Of a stretch of 64,000 nt of DNA, positions 9,522 to 21,112 are shown in pieces (positions within the stretch are counted from its first letter, which is position 1; each line of letters begins with the position of its first letter). A program made the position numbers and the translations under genes. The notes beneath the pieces are model-generated. The model saw nothing but the letters and a program-made list of their open reading frames with translations, made no database searches and had not been told where the DNA came from. Origin of the DNA: Escherichia sp. E1V33 (GTDB lineage Bacteria; Pseudomonadota; Gammaproteobacteria; Enterobacterales; Enterobacteriaceae). The stretch covers positions 372,001-436,000 of the forward strand of contig NZ_RHJI01000010.1 of assembly GCF_004211955.1 (NCBI RefSeq). The letters are read 5' to 3'.

Positions 9522-10877
9522 TTATTCTGCGAGAACGGCTTTCTCTTGTTTAATAAAACCACGCGCTCTACGCCAGGTCATGAAAATACCGGTGAGATAA
9601 ATGGCGCCGATAATAATGAAACCGGGAATATTTTGCGGGGAGAAAAACTGAATCAATAACCAGGTAATGGGTGAACCGCCCTGATCCATCGAAGCTACCA
9701 TGCCTCCGGCTTTTAATGCGCCAGCATTGGCAGCCAGTTGGGTGTGCAGACCAATAGTTTGCGTCGCAATCCACAGGGTGATGCTCATAATGATCACACC
9801 AGAAATTAAGGTGCGGAACAGGTTTCCACGATGCACCGCTACTGCCATTGCCACAAAGAAGCCAATGGTTGCAAGGTCGCCAAACGGCAGCACCTGATTA
9901 CCCGGAACACATACCGCAATCAGAATGGTGAGCGGGATAAAAATCAGGCTGGCCGACACCACCGCCGTATGCCCCAGCAGCAATGCCGGATCCAGACCAA
10001 TCAGAAACTCCTGGCCGCCAAATTTCGCCTGCAAACGGCTGCGAGCCTGCTTCGCAATAGGTGTTAAGCCATCCATAATAGGCTTGATCACTCGAGGCAT
10101 CAGCAGCATAACGGCCGCCGTTTTTACTGCCAGTTGCAATACGCCTTTGACGTCGTAACCCGCGAGAATACCGATGATCAGCCCCATCACAAATCCCACG
10201 GTGACCGGTTCACCAAAGGGTCCAAATTTGCGCTGGATATCATCAGCACTAAATTTAATCTGGTTAACACCAGGGATTTTTTCAATGATGGCATCGACCA
10301 CCACCGCTATCGGCCCCATATACGCCGACGTACCATGCGGAATGGCAATACCTTCCAGTTCAAAGAAATCACGGGTATCACGGGCAAACCAGTCGCCGAG
10401 TTTATAAACAAATGCTGCGTGAATCACCACGCCCGCGATCCCAATCATCCATGAACCGGTCGCAAGATGCAGCAACGCACCGGTGAAGGTCATATGCCAG
10501 ATATTCCAGATATCGACATTCACCACACGCGTCATACGCGTGAGCAGCATCGCCACGTTAACCAGAATCGCAATCGGAATCGCCACAAGCGCAATTTGCG
10601 ATGCCCAGGTCATGGGTGAAGACCCCGGCCAGCCGACATCGACCACATGGAGATTTAAGTCGAAATTTTCCGCCATCGCTTTCGCCGCTGGGCCAATGGA
10701 ATCCAGCATTAAGCCAATCACCAGGCCGATGCCAACAAAGCCAATCCCGATGTGCAGACCCGCTTTAAAGCAATCGCCTGCTTTCATACCTAATATTTTG
10801 GAAAATATGATAATAACAATCGGCAACATGACCGTGGGGCCAAGGTCGAGGATATAACGCATGACTTCTGAAAACAT
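9522..10877 (-). CDS. gatC: Galactitol PTS permease EIIC
   Basis: A 451-residue polytopic membrane protein, the sugar channel of the galactitol phosphotransferase system. It has many hydrophobic segments, starting with MFSEVMRYILDLGPTVMLPIVIIIFSKILG, and the conserved stretch GTSAYMGPIAVVVDAIIEKIPG. It takes up galactitol while GatB phosphorylates it. The gene lies three bases after gatB. No frameshift or truncation is seen. Confidence 0.97.
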   Translation of the reverse strand: MFSEVMRYILDLGPTVMLPIVIIIFSKILGMKAGDCFKAGLHIGIGFVGIGLVIGLMLDSIGPAAKAMAENFDLNLHVVDVGWPGSSPMTWASQIALVAIPIAILVNVAMLLTRMTRVVNVDIWNIWHMTFTGALLHLATGSWMIGIAGVVIHAAFVYKLGDWFARDTRDFFELEGIAIPHGTSAYMGPIAVVVDAIIEKIPGVNQIKFSADDIQRKFGPFGEPVTVGFVMGLIIGILAGYDVKGVLQLAVKTAAVMLLMPRVIKPIMDGLTPIAKQARSRLQAKFGGQEFLIGLDPALLLGHTAVVSASLIFIPLTILIAVCVPGNQVLPFGDLATIGFFVAMAVAVHRGNLFRTLISGVIIMSITLWIATQTIGLHTQLAANAGALKAGGMVASMDQGGSPITWLLIQFFSPQNIPGFIIIGAIYLTGIFMTWRRARGFIKQEKAVLAE

Positions 10878-10880
10878 AGG

Positions 10881-11165
10881 TCACCCCTGTAAAATTGTCA
10901 GAATCTTGTTTTGTAATGCTTCGATACCTACACCAGAAACAAAAGGCATACCGTGAACTAACGGAATATCGCCAAAATTGCGATCAACTCTGGCGGTAGT
11001 ACAAATAAGATGTACACCATCCATATAGGTTTCTATTTCATTAACCCGACACTGGATTAATTCAATGGAGATATTATGGCTATGACACAACTCTTTAATT
11101 TCTTCCGCCGCCATCGTAGAGGTCGCAACCGCGCCTCCGCAAGCGACAATTATCTTGCGTTTCAT
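10881..11165 (-). CDS. gatB: Galactitol PTS component EIIB
   Basis: A 94-residue phosphocarrier. The ATG at 11165 is chosen over an in-frame TTG six bases upstream because AAGGAT lies at good distance and the length then matches the known protein. The phospho-accepting Cys9 sits in [20 protein letters not shown], the P-loop typical of galactitol-family EIIB. It accepts phosphate from GatA and passes it to galactitol during transport through GatC. Confidence 0.97.
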   Translation of the reverse strand: MKRKIIVACGGAVATSTMAAEEIKELCHSHNISIELIQCRVNEIETYMDGVHLICTTARVDRNFGDIPLVHGMPFVSGVGIEALQNKILTILQG

Positions 11166-11199
11166 AATCAATCCTTTTTATTGGTACAGAGGTATTTGG

Positions 11200-11649
11200 T
11201 TATTCGGAATCTAAAATATACTGTGTAAAATATTCCTTTAATTGTGCGTCAGAAATAGTGATTAGCGTTTCAACGATATCAGGTTGCTGCAACTTGCCAA
11301 ATAAGCACCGCAAAAGCCTCAGTTGCTGCTGCGGATTTTCGACAATCAGCGCGATAATCAACGACACCGCCACGTCGTTATCATCATCGGCTTGCTGAAA
11401 CTTAATTTTATTCGCCGGTCTTAATAGATAAATAGCTGATGATTTGGCGTGAATTGCCTCACAGTGCGGTATGGCGATAGCGTGCTGCTCAAGCAATATC
11501 CCGGTGGGAAATTCCGCCTCTCTGGCAATTAATGCCTGCGGCCAGGAGTCATGAACTACGCCTTGCGCGACCATTTCATTGCCGATATGGGTCAGTGCTT
11601 CACTGCGATCGGCAAAAGAAATCCCGCTGCGAACAAAGAGCTTTGTCAT
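11200..11649 (-). CDS. gatA: Galactitol PTS component EIIA
   Basis: A 149-residue PTS EIIA of the fructose/mannitol fold. The phospho-accepting His62 is in HAIAIPHCEAIH. It receives phosphate from HPr and gives it to GatB. The gene is 12 bases after gatZ and 34 before gatB. It differs from the K-12 protein I recall by scattered substitutions and a one-residue-shorter C-terminus. Confidence 0.96.
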   Translation of the reverse strand: MTKLFVRSGISFADRSEALTHIGNEMVAQGVVHDSWPQALIAREAEFPTGILLEQHAIAIPHCEAIHAKSSAIYLLRPANKIKFQQADDDNDVAVSLIIALIVENPQQQLRLLRCLFGKLQQPDIVETLITISDAQLKEYFTQYILDSE

Positions 11650-11661
11650 ATACCGTCCTTA

Positions 11662-12924
<1,263 letters not shown>

Positions 12925-12926
12925 TG

Positions 12927-13925
<999 letters not shown>

Positions 13926-13954
13926 AAAAAAACGGCCTCCCGGAGGGAAGCCGC
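13926..13954 (-). terminator. Rho-independent terminator, probably of fbaB
   Basis: On the minus strand CGGCTTCCC TCC GGGAGGCCG forms a GC-rich stem with one mismatch and is followed by nine Ts. It lies about 150 bases after fbaB, beyond the REP cluster. Confidence 0.75.
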
Positions 13955-13975
13955 AACAAAGTGCGCGTGGTTTTA

Positions 13976-14096
13976 TGCAGGATGCGGCGTAAACATATGT
14001 GGCAGCGCTGTGTAGGCATGATAAGACGCTTCAGCGTCGCATCAGGCATAGGTTGCCGGATGCGGCGTAAACGCCTTATCCGTCCTACGGGGTAGT
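13976..14096. repeat. BIME-like cluster of three REP units
   Basis: Three REP-type sequences lie between gatY and fbaB: a partial GGATGCGGCGTAAAC near 13980, an inverted unit at about 14014-14049 (GATAAGACGCTTCAGCGTCGCATCAGGC), and a unit at about 14056-14093 (GCCGGATGCGGCGTAAACGC then CTTATCC). The alternating orientations are typical of BIMEs. They probably stabilise or end the fbaB transcript. Confidence 0.8.
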
Positions 14097-14106
14097 GCCG
14101 TTCGTA

Positions 14107-15159
14107 TCAGGCGATAGTAATTTTGCTATCGAGATAAACGTCCTGCACGGCGTTAATCAGTCTTACACCGTCAGCCATCGATTTCTTGAACGCCTTACGT
14201 CCAAGAATCAGCCCCATTCCGCCTGCGCGTTTGTTGATAACCGCAGTACGCACTGCATCGCTGAGGTCAGTTTCACCGCCTGCAGCACCGCCAGAGTTTA
14301 TCAACCCGGCCCGGCCCATATAGCAGTTAGCTAACTGATAACGCACCAGATCAATCGGGTTTTCGCTTGTTAACTTGCTGTAAACGCGATCGTCGGTATA
14401 ACCGTAATTAATCGCTTTATAGCCGCCGTTATTTTCCGCCATTTTTTGTTTGACGATATCTGCACCTATGGTTGCCGCCAGATGGTTCGCCTGACCGGTC
14501 AGGTCGGCGGAAACATGGTAATCAACGCCATCTTTCTTAAAGGCTGAGTTACGCAAATAGGCCCACAGCACAGTCACCATGCCCAGCTCGTGCGCGCGTT
14601 CAAAGGCCGCAGAAATTTCTTCAATCTGACGACGTGACTCTTCCGAGCCAAAATAGATGGTCGCACCAACCGCCACCGCCCCCATATTGAACGCCTGCTC
14701 CACGCTGGCATACAACGTTTGATCATAGGTATTCGGGTAACTTAGCGTCTCGTTGTGATTGAGTTTGACGAGGAATGGAATGCGGTGCGCGTAACGCCGC
14801 GATACCGATGCCAGCACGCCGTAAGTTGACGCCACACAGTTGCAGCCCGCTTCGATCGCCAGTTCCACAATGTTTTTCGGGTCAAAGTAGAGCGGGTTAG
14901 CTGCAAATGAAGCCCCGGCAGAATGCTCGACGCCCTGGTCAACCGGCAGAATAGAAAGGTATCCTGTGCCGGCCAGACGCCCGGTGTTGTAGAGCGTCTG
15001 CATATTACGTAACACCGCTGGCGGACGATTATTGTCAATCATCACGCGGTCTACGTAATCATGTCCGGGGAGATAAAGCTGGTCAGAAGGAATAGTCATA
15101 CAACGGTGCTGTAAAAGGTTGTCGGCGTCTTTGCCAAGCAACTGCGCAATATCTGTCAT
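14107..15159 (-). CDS. fbaB: Fructose-bisphosphate aldolase class I
   Basis: A 350-residue DhnA-type class I aldolase using a Schiff-base lysine, unrelated to the zinc aldolase GatY next door. It interconverts fructose 1,6-bisphosphate with the triose phosphates and in E. coli is favoured under gluconeogenic conditions. The ATG at 15159 is chosen because GGGAG precedes it by seven bases; a longer in-frame extension to 15264 has no ribosome site. Visible motifs include [15 protein letters not shown] and [12 protein letters not shown]. It is a single gene, divergent from yegT. Confidence 0.96.
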   Translation of the reverse strand: MTDIAQLLGKDADNLLQHRCMTIPSDQLYLPGHDYVDRVMIDNNRPPAVLRNMQTLYNTGRLAGTGYLSILPVDQGVEHSAGASFAANPLYFDPKNIVELAIEAGCNCVASTYGVLASVSRRYAHRIPFLVKLNHNETLSYPNTYDQTLYASVEQAFNMGAVAVGATIYFGSEESRRQIEEISAAFERAHELGMVTVLWAYLRNSAFKKDGVDYHVSADLTGQANHLAATIGADIVKQKMAENNGGYKAINYGYTDDRVYSKLTSENPIDLVRYQLANCYMGRAGLINSGGAAGGETDLSDAVRTAVINKRAGGMGLILGRKAFKKSMADGVRLINAVQDVYLDSKITIA

Positions 15160-15417
15160 TACTATGCTCCCGTAAATTCCGATTGGATATCGGCTATGGA
15201 TTGTCCTGGCCCACCTTTTGTGCGGGCAATGATAATCCTGGTCCTTACGGGCTGGTTTTTCCATCTTGTGGATATTTTTTCAGCGTTTTCTGTTGGCACG
15301 ATTCATCAGAAAAAGTGTTACAGCGGTCAAGCTTTCACCGCAAAGGTATTTAAAAGGTATTATTAAGTGGTATTGTCATCTCGTACCTTACATTACCTGT
15401 CATGAAGGAATTAAAAG

Positions 15418-16695
15418 ATGAAAACAACAGCAAAGCTGTCGTTCATGATGTTTGTTGAATGGTTTATCTGGGGCGCGTGGTTTGTGCCATTGTGGTTGTG
15501 GCTAAGTAAAAGCGGTTTCAGTGCCGGAGAAATTGGCTGGTCCTATGCCTGTACCGCCATTGCGGCGATCCTGTCGCCTATTCTGGTTGGCTCCATCACT
15601 GACCGCTTTTTCTCGGCGCAGAAAGTACTGGCTGTATTGATGTTCGCCGGTGCGGTGCTGATGTATTTCGCCGCGCAACAAACCACCTTTGCCGGGTTCT
15701 TCCCGTTACTGCTAGCCTACTCACTGACCTATATGCCGACCATTGCGCTGACTAACAGCATCGCGTTTGCTAACGTTCCGGATGTGGAGCGTGATTTTCC
15801 ACGCATTCGCGTACTGGGGACTATAGGCTGGATTGCCTCTGGTCTGGTTTGCGGATTCCTGCCTCAGATGCTGGGATATGACGATATCTCACCGACCAAT
15901 ATTCCGCTGTTAATTACCGCCGGAAGCTCCGCATTGCTCGGTGCGTTTGCCTTGTTCCTGCCAGACACGCCGCCAAAAAGCACCGGCAAAATGGACATTA
16001 AAGTCATGCTCGGCCTGGATGCGCTGATACTGCTGCGCGATAAAAACTTCCTCGTCTTTTTCTTCTGTTCATTCCTGTTTGCGATGCCGCTGGCGTTCTA
16101 TTACATCTTTGCCAACGGTTATCTGACCGAAGTAGGCATGAAAAATGCCACCGGCTGGATGACGCTAGGCCAGTTCTCTGAAATCTTCTTTATGCTGGCA
16201 TTGCCGTTTTTCACCAAACGCTTTGGTATCAAAAAGGTATTATTGCTTGGTCTGGTCACCGCCGCGATCCGCTATGGCTTCTTTATTTATGGCAGCGCGG
16301 ATGAATATTTTACCTACGCGTTACTGTTCCTCGGCATTTTGCTGCATGGTGTAAGTTACGATTTTTACTACGTTACCGCCTACATCTATGTCGATAAAAA
16401 AGCACCGGTGCATATGCGTACCGCCGCGCAGGGGCTGATCACGCTCTGCTGCCAGGGCTTCGGCAGTTTGCTCGGCTATCGGCTTGGTGGCGTGATGATG
16501 GAGAAGATGTTCGCTTATCAGGAACCGGTAAACGGGCTGACCTTCAACTGGGCCGGGATGTGGACTTTCGGCGCGGTGATAATTGCCATTATCGCCGTGC
16601 TGTTCATGATTTTTTTCCGCGAATCCGACAACGAAATTACGGCTATCAAGGTCGATGATCGCGATATTGCGTTGACACAAGGGGAAGTTAAATGA
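15418..16695 (+). CDS. yegT: YegT, putative nucleoside transporter (MFS, NHS family)
   Basis: A 425-residue membrane protein with about 12 hydrophobic helices, related to NupG and XapB. The start MKTTAKLSFMMFVEWFIWGAWFVPLWLWL is typical of the nucleoside:H+ symporter family. It is preceded by AAGGAATTAAAAG. Its stop overlaps yegU by four bases, and yegU overlaps yegV, so yegTUV is one operon. The substrate is inferred from family and partners (hydrolase and kinase) to be a nucleoside or ribosylated compound; no direct evidence is in the sequence. Confidence 0.9.
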   Translation: MKTTAKLSFMMFVEWFIWGAWFVPLWLWLSKSGFSAGEIGWSYACTAIAAILSPILVGSITDRFFSAQKVLAVLMFAGAVLMYFAAQQTTFAGFFPLLLAYSLTYMPTIALTNSIAFANVPDVERDFPRIRVLGTIGWIASGLVCGFLPQMLGYDDISPTNIPLLITAGSSALLGAFALFLPDTPPKSTGKMDIKVMLGLDALILLRDKNFLVFFFCSFLFAMPLAFYYIFANGYLTEVGMKNATGWMTLGQFSEIFFMLALPFFTKRFGIKKVLLLGLVTAAIRYGFFIYGSADEYFTYALLFLGILLHGVSYDFYYVTAYIYVDKKAPVHMRTAAQGLITLCCQGFGSLLGYRLGGVMMEKMFAYQEPVNGLTFNWAGMWTFGAVIIAIIAVLFMIFFRESDNEITAIKVDDRDIALTQGEVK

Positions 16696-17696
16696 AAACA
16701 GAACGTATTCTCGGTGCTCTTTATGGGCAGGCGTTAGGGGATGCGATGGGGATGCCCTCCGAGCTTTGGCCACGCAGCCGCGTTAAAGCACACTTTGGCT
16801 GGATTGACCGTTTTCTGCCTGGACCAAAGGAGAATAACGCGGCCTGTTATTTTAACCGCGGCGAATTTACCGACGACACCTCGATGGCGCTGTGTCTGGC
16901 GGATGCGTTACTGGAACGTGAAGGCAAGATCGACCCGGATCTGATTGGGCGTAATATTCTCGACTGGGCGCTGCGTTTCGACGCCTTTAACAAAAACGTA
17001 CTAGGTCCGACCTCGAAGATTGCTCTCAACGCCATTCGCGACGGTAAACCTGTTGCTGAACTGGAAAACAATGGCGTGACCAACGGCGCGGCAATGCGCG
17101 TCTCGCCATTAGGTTGTTTGCTTCCGGCGCGTGATGTTGATTCCTTTATTGATGATGTGGCGCTGGCGTCCAGCCCGACCCATAAATCCGATCTGGCGGT
17201 TGCGGGCGCGGTAGTCATCGCATGGGCGATTTCTCGTGCCATTGACGGAGAAAGCTGGTCAGCGATTGTAGATTCACTGCCTTCAATTGCGCGACATGCC
17301 CAGCAAAAACGCATCACCACCTTCAGCGCTTCACTGGCGGCGCGTCTGGAGATTGCGCTGAAAATTGTGCGCAATGCCGACGGCACCGAATCCGCCAGCG
17401 AACAGCTTTACCAGGTCGTTGGCGCAGGTACCAGCACTATTGAGTCCGTTCCGTGCGCCATTGCGCTGGTTGAACTGGCACAAACCGATCCGAACCGTTG
17501 CGCCGTCCTGTGCGCCAATCTTGGCGGTGACACAGACACAATCGGTGCCATGGCGACGGCAATTTGTGGCGCGTTGCATGGCGTTAACGCTATCGATCCT
17601 GCGTTAAAGGCGGAACTGGATGCGGTAAATCAGCTTGATTTCAACCGCTATGCCACAGCGCTGGCGAAATATCGTCAACAACGGGAGGCGGTATGA
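16692..17696 (+). CDS. yegU: YegU, ADP-ribosylglycohydrolase family protein
   Basis: A 334-residue member of the ARH/DraG family, enzymes that use two magnesium ions to hydrolyse N- or O-glycosidic bonds to ADP-ribose or similar. Metal-site motifs are visible: the N-terminal GALYGQALGDAMGMPSE, FTDDTSMALCLADALL (about residues 58-73) and the C-terminal GGDTDTIGAMA. Start and stop overlap yegT and yegV by four bases each. Between a nucleoside-type transporter and a PfkB kinase, it more likely cleaves an imported nucleoside-like glycoside than reverses protein ADP-ribosylation; that is inference. Confidence 0.9.
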   Translation: MKTERILGALYGQALGDAMGMPSELWPRSRVKAHFGWIDRFLPGPKENNAACYFNRGEFTDDTSMALCLADALLEREGKIDPDLIGRNILDWALRFDAFNKNVLGPTSKIALNAIRDGKPVAELENNGVTNGAAMRVSPLGCLLPARDVDSFIDDVALASSPTHKSDLAVAGAVVIAWAISRAIDGESWSAIVDSLPSIARHAQQKRITTFSASLAARLEIALKIVRNADGTESASEQLYQVVGAGTSTIESVPCAIALVELAQTDPNRCAVLCANLGGDTDTIGAMATAICGALHGVNAIDPALKAELDAVNQLDFNRYATALAKYRQQREAV

Positions 17697-18658
17697 GCGG
17701 CGCTCGATTACACACGCTGCTGCCTGAATTAACTACGCGTCAGCCGGTTATGGTGATTGGCGCGGCGGTCATTGATGTGATCGCCGACGCCTACGCCCTG
17801 CCCTGGCGCGGGTGTGATATCGAACTGAAACAGCAGAGCGTTAACGTTGGCGGCTGCGCACTGAATATTGCCGTGGCGTTAAAGCGCCTCGGCATCGAAG
17901 CTGGCAATGCCCTGCCGCTCGGCCAGGGGGTGTGGGCGGAGATTATTCGCAACCGGATGGCAAAAGAGGGCTTAATCAGCCTGATCGATAACGCCGAAGG
18001 TGATAACGGCTGGTGTCTGGCGCTGGTTGAGCCGGATGGCGAACGTACTTTTATGTCATTCAGCGGTGTGGAAAATCAGTGGAATCGCCATTGGCTGGCG
18101 CGATTAACCGTTGCGCCTGGCAGCCTGCTCTATTTTTCCGGTTATCAACTGGCCTCGCCCTGCGGCGAATTGTTAGTGGAATGGCTGGAAGAGCAGCAAG
18201 ACGTGACGCCGTTTATCGATTTTGGCCCACGTATTGGCGATATCCCGGATGCATTACTGGCGCGGATCATGGCCTGTCGACCTTTAGTGTCACTCAATCG
18301 TCAAGAGGCTGAGATTGCCGCCGAACGTTTTGCTTTATCCGCAGAGATAACAACACTTGGCAAGCAATGGCAGGAGAAATTTGCCGCGCCGTTGATCATT
18401 CGTCTCGATAAAGAGGGCGCATGGTATTTCAGCAACGACGCTTCTGGCTGCATTCCGGCATTTCCAACGCAAGTTGTCGACACCATTGGGGCGGGCGACA
18501 GTCATGCCGGTGGCGTACTTGCCGGGCTGGCTTCTGGTCTGCCACTGGCGGATGCCGTATTACTGGGCAATGCAGTGGCGTCGTGGGTTGTCGGGCATCG
18601 GGGCGGTGATTGTGCGCCAACGCGCGAGGAACTACTCCTCGCACACAAAAACGTATAG
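17693..18658 (+). CDS. yegV: YegV, PfkB-family sugar/nucleoside kinase
   Basis: A 321-residue kinase of the ribokinase family. The N-terminal glycine-rich motif is VNVGGCALNIAVALKRLG, and the C-terminal signature VDTIGAGDSHAGGVLAGL contains the catalytic Asp of the anion-hole motif GAGD. The exact substrate is unknown; pseudouridine or another ribosyl compound would fit the operon. It is the last gene of yegTUV, and its 3' end overlaps the end of yegW on the other strand by 27 bases. Confidence 0.9.
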   Translation: MSGARLHTLLPELTTRQPVMVIGAAVIDVIADAYALPWRGCDIELKQQSVNVGGCALNIAVALKRLGIEAGNALPLGQGVWAEIIRNRMAKEGLISLIDNAEGDNGWCLALVEPDGERTFMSFSGVENQWNRHWLARLTVAPGSLLYFSGYQLASPCGELLVEWLEEQQDVTPFIDFGPRIGDIPDALLARIMACRPLVSLNRQEAEIAAERFALSAEITTLGKQWQEKFAAPLIIRLDKEGAWYFSNDASGCIPAFPTQVVDTIGAGDSHAGGVLAGLASGLPLADAVLLGNAVASWVVGHRGGDCAPTREELLLAHKNV

Positions 18659-19378
18659 ATCGCTGCGACAGTGGCTAATGCTGTACTCAATAGGCCGTTG
18701 CTGTTGGTCAAGCGCCACTTGCTTGATCACCAGCACCGGTATTTTGCTATCTAACTGAATATGTGACTGAAACTCGGCATCCGGCATCCGGGCGCTAACG
18801 CGGGAACGGGTGCGTTGTGGGTAGATGTGCTGGCTGCGGAAGTAGTCATAAAGTGAAATACCGATGGCATCAACATCATGAATTAAATGCGCCGGAACCC
18901 ATGATTCCTCAATCGATACCGCTTCTTCATCCACATAACGAATACGCTTCAACAAAAAGACATCACTGCCCACTTCGACCGCCAGCTGCTGCGCGACTTC
19001 TTCAGGGCATTTAACCACTCGCTTGTTAACCCACAGCGTATCGGGCTTTTTCCCGCGCAATACCACCTGCTGAGAAAAACCTCGCGCTTCTTTCAGCGAG
19101 TATTCGAAAATGTTGTTGATCTGCGTGCCGTAGCCGCGCGAACGCGTCACTACGCCCTCTTCTTCCAGCGCCTGCATCGCCTTGCGCACCGTAATACGCG
19201 AAACGCCAGTTAACTGACTTAAATCGCGCTCGCCGGGTAAAATATTGCCATGCTCCAGCACCCCGCTACGCACGGCATTTTTTACCGTTTCGGCAAACTT
19301 AATATATAGCGGCGTGTTGTCCGCCGCTAAAATACGTTCGTTCAGTTGGGCGATAAGCTGGGTATGCGCTTGTTCCAT
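18632..19378 (-). CDS. yegW: YegW, GntR/HutC-type transcriptional regulator
   Basis: A 248-residue regulator with an N-terminal GntR winged helix (about residues 24-88: LPGERDLSQLTGVSRITVRKAMQALEEEGVVTRSRGYGT) and a C-terminal UTRA effector domain of the HutC subfamily (from about 105, with LLKRIRYVDEEAVSIEESWVP). It converges on yegTUV and is the natural candidate to regulate it. It overlaps the yegV 3' end by 27 bases, so the two transcripts are antisense at their ends. Confidence 0.92.
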   Translation of the reverse strand: MEQAHTQLIAQLNERILAADNTPLYIKFAETVKNAVRSGVLEHGNILPGERDLSQLTGVSRITVRKAMQALEEEGVVTRSRGYGTQINNIFEYSLKEARGFSQQVVLRGKKPDTLWVNKRVVKCPEEVAQQLAVEVGSDVFLLKRIRYVDEEAVSIEESWVPAHLIHDVDAIGISLYDYFRSQHIYPQRTRSRVSARMPDAEFQSHIQLDSKIPVLVIKQVALDQQQRPIEYSISHCRSDLYVFVCEE

Positions 19379-19428
19379 TTGTCTTTTTCCTGCCGGGAGT
19401 CTGGTAGGAGTATATCACTGCTTCTTAT

Positions 19429-20247
19429 TTAAGGCGTTTCTTTAATCCCATCAACGAATGCCTGCAACTCCTCAGCCGTGCCATTAAACACATTAAAATC
19501 CACCGGGCCGTTAATGCCATCCACCTGCCCACGGTCAGAATGCTGCCAGAAACGCCATGCCATGCCGTCATTGTCCGGGCGACGTTGATAGTAGTGAGCA
19601 ACCCACCATGGATACTCATTGAAATACCCCGCCAGATTCGTGTGATAAAACACGGCTCCGGAGTAAATAATCGGCTTTTTTCCCGTACTTTTTTCGACCA
19701 TTTTTAGCCACTGACTTACCCGCTTGCGTAATTCTTTTGCCGATAATTTTCCCCGTTCTTCTACGTCCAGCACGGCAGGGAAATCGCCGTGGGTAAAATC
19801 CACCGTTTGCAGAAATAATCGCGCCTGAACCGGCGCTGCTACCGACGGGGAAAAATAATGATACGCCCCGCGCAGCAGGCCATTTTCGCGGCTTAGTTGC
19901 CAGTTACGCGAAAAATAGGGGTCCACCAGCTTTTCACCTTCCGTCGCCTTAATAAAGGCAAATTGTAAGCGGATACCGTTATCGCGCATTTTTGCCACCC
20001 GCTGCCAGTCGATCCGCTCCTGCCAGCGCGAAACATCTATTCCGTGAATGGTGTAACTGGCAGGAATGCTAATAGCGAAAGATTTAACCGGGCGATAACC
20101 GTAGAAGTGGATGTAGTCTTTAATCTGAATTGCTGTCGAATAGAAAAAATTCACCGTCTGGCGGGGATGAATCGCAACAATGGAAATTAGTCCCAGAGCG
20201 CATATCAAAGCGGTGAATTTTTTTCGACTGGCGATTCTTAGCTGCAT
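19429..20247 (-). CDS. yegX: YegX, GH25 lysozyme-like protein with N-terminal membrane anchor
   Basis: A 272-residue protein with one N-terminal hydrophobic segment (about residues 11-29) acting as signal anchor or signal peptide. It is followed by a glycoside hydrolase 25 domain, the Chalaropsis-type lysozyme fold. Catalytic-site motifs are HGIDVSRWQ and FPAVLDVEERG (the DxE pair), with FIKATEG also conserved. The ATG at 20247 is preferred over one at 20256 because AGGG is too close to the latter. It would cut peptidoglycan in the periplasm; its physiological role is not established. GH25 is more often phage-derived. Confidence 0.9.
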   Translation of the reverse strand: MQLRIASRKKFTALICALGLISIVAIHPRQTVNFFYSTAIQIKDYIHFYGYRPVKSFAISIPASYTIHGIDVSRWQERIDWQRVAKMRDNGIRLQFAFIKATEGEKLVDPYFSRNWQLSRENGLLRGAYHYFSPSVAAPVQARLFLQTVDFTHGDFPAVLDVEERGKLSAKELRKRVSQWLKMVEKSTGKKPIIYSGAVFYHTNLAGYFNEYPWWVAHYYQRRPDNDGMAWRFWQHSDRGQVDGINGPVDFNVFNGTAEELQAFVDGIKETP

Positions 20248-20311
20248 TGGTTTCATCCCTGAATGTCAGTGCCAAAGACTGACAATAACCAAAGCAGCTA
20301 TAGTACGGTGC

Positions 20312-21112
20312 TCACCACCAGGCGTGGAAGTGGTGAACCGGACCAATACCGTGACCAACTTCCAGCGTGTCTGCCTGCGCTAACGCCGCAGAAAGCCAGC
20401 TTTTAGCCTCCTGAACAGTGTCAGCCCAGTTTGTATGGCGCGGGCGCAGTGCAGCCAACGCCGCAGAGAGCGTACAACCGGTGCCGTGGGTGTTTTTGGT
20501 CATAATGCGCGGTGCAGTAAATCGTTGTTCTCCCTCACGAGTAAACAGCCAGTCCGGGCTTTGCTCATCATCCAGATGACCACCTTTCATTAGCACTGCG
20601 CCACAGCCCATCGCCAACAGCGATCGCCCTTGTTCCAGCATTTCCTGTTCGGTGCGCGCGTGTGGCGCGTCGAGCAAGGCAGCAGCTTCGGGCAAGTTTG
20701 GCGTTATTAATGAAACCTGTGGCAATAATCGACTGCGCAACGTAGCAACCGCCGAAGGTGAAAGCAGCGGGTCGCCGCTTTTTGCCAGCATAACGGTGTC
20801 GAGTACCACGTTTTGGATCTGATAACGTTGCAACCGTTCTGCCACCGCTTCAACAATATCGGTTTCCGCCAACATACCGATTTTAGTGGTGTCGATTCGC
20901 ACATCGCTGAACACCGAATCGAGCTGGGCAGCGACAAAATCAGGCTCAATGCGATACACCGACTGTACGCCACGGGTATTTTGCGCCACCAGTGCAGTGA
21001 TTACCGAGCAACCGTACGCACCTAGCGCCGAGAAGGTTTTAAGATCGGCCTGAATCCCCGCACCACCGCTCGGATCAGTACCGGCAATCGTCAGAGCGTT
21101 AATTCGTTTCAT
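20312..21112 (-). CDS. thiD: Hydroxymethylpyrimidine/phosphomethylpyrimidine kinase
   Basis: A 266-residue ribokinase-fold enzyme phosphorylating HMP to HMP-P and then to HMP-PP in thiamine synthesis. Family motifs are [23 protein letters not shown] at the N-terminus and [15 protein letters not shown] near the C-terminus (the anion hole). It overlaps thiM by four bases (ATGA) and so shares control by the TPP riboswitch upstream of thiM. Confidence 0.97.
   Translation of the reverse strand: MKRINALTIAGTDPSGGAGIQADLKTFSALGAYGCSVITALVAQNTRGVQSVYRIEPDFVAAQLDSVFSDVRIDTTKIGMLAETDIVEAVAERLQRYQIQNVVLDTVMLAKSGDPLLSPSAVATLRSRLLPQVSLITPNLPEAAALLDAPHARTEQEMLEQGRSLLAMGCGAVLMKGGHLDDEQSPDWLFTREGEQRFTAPRIMTKNTHGTGCTLSAALAALRPRHTNWADTVQEAKSWLSAALAQADTLEVGHGIGPVHHFHAWW

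Noticed and set aside
13976-14096. Repeat cluster considered as a CRISPR array
   Set aside because: The units are REP palindromes in alternating orientation without uniform repeats or spacers.
19429-20247. GH25 lysozyme yegX considered as a prophage remnant
   Set aside because: No other phage gene, integrase or att repeat lies nearby and the gene sits in the conserved E. coli order between yegW and thiD.
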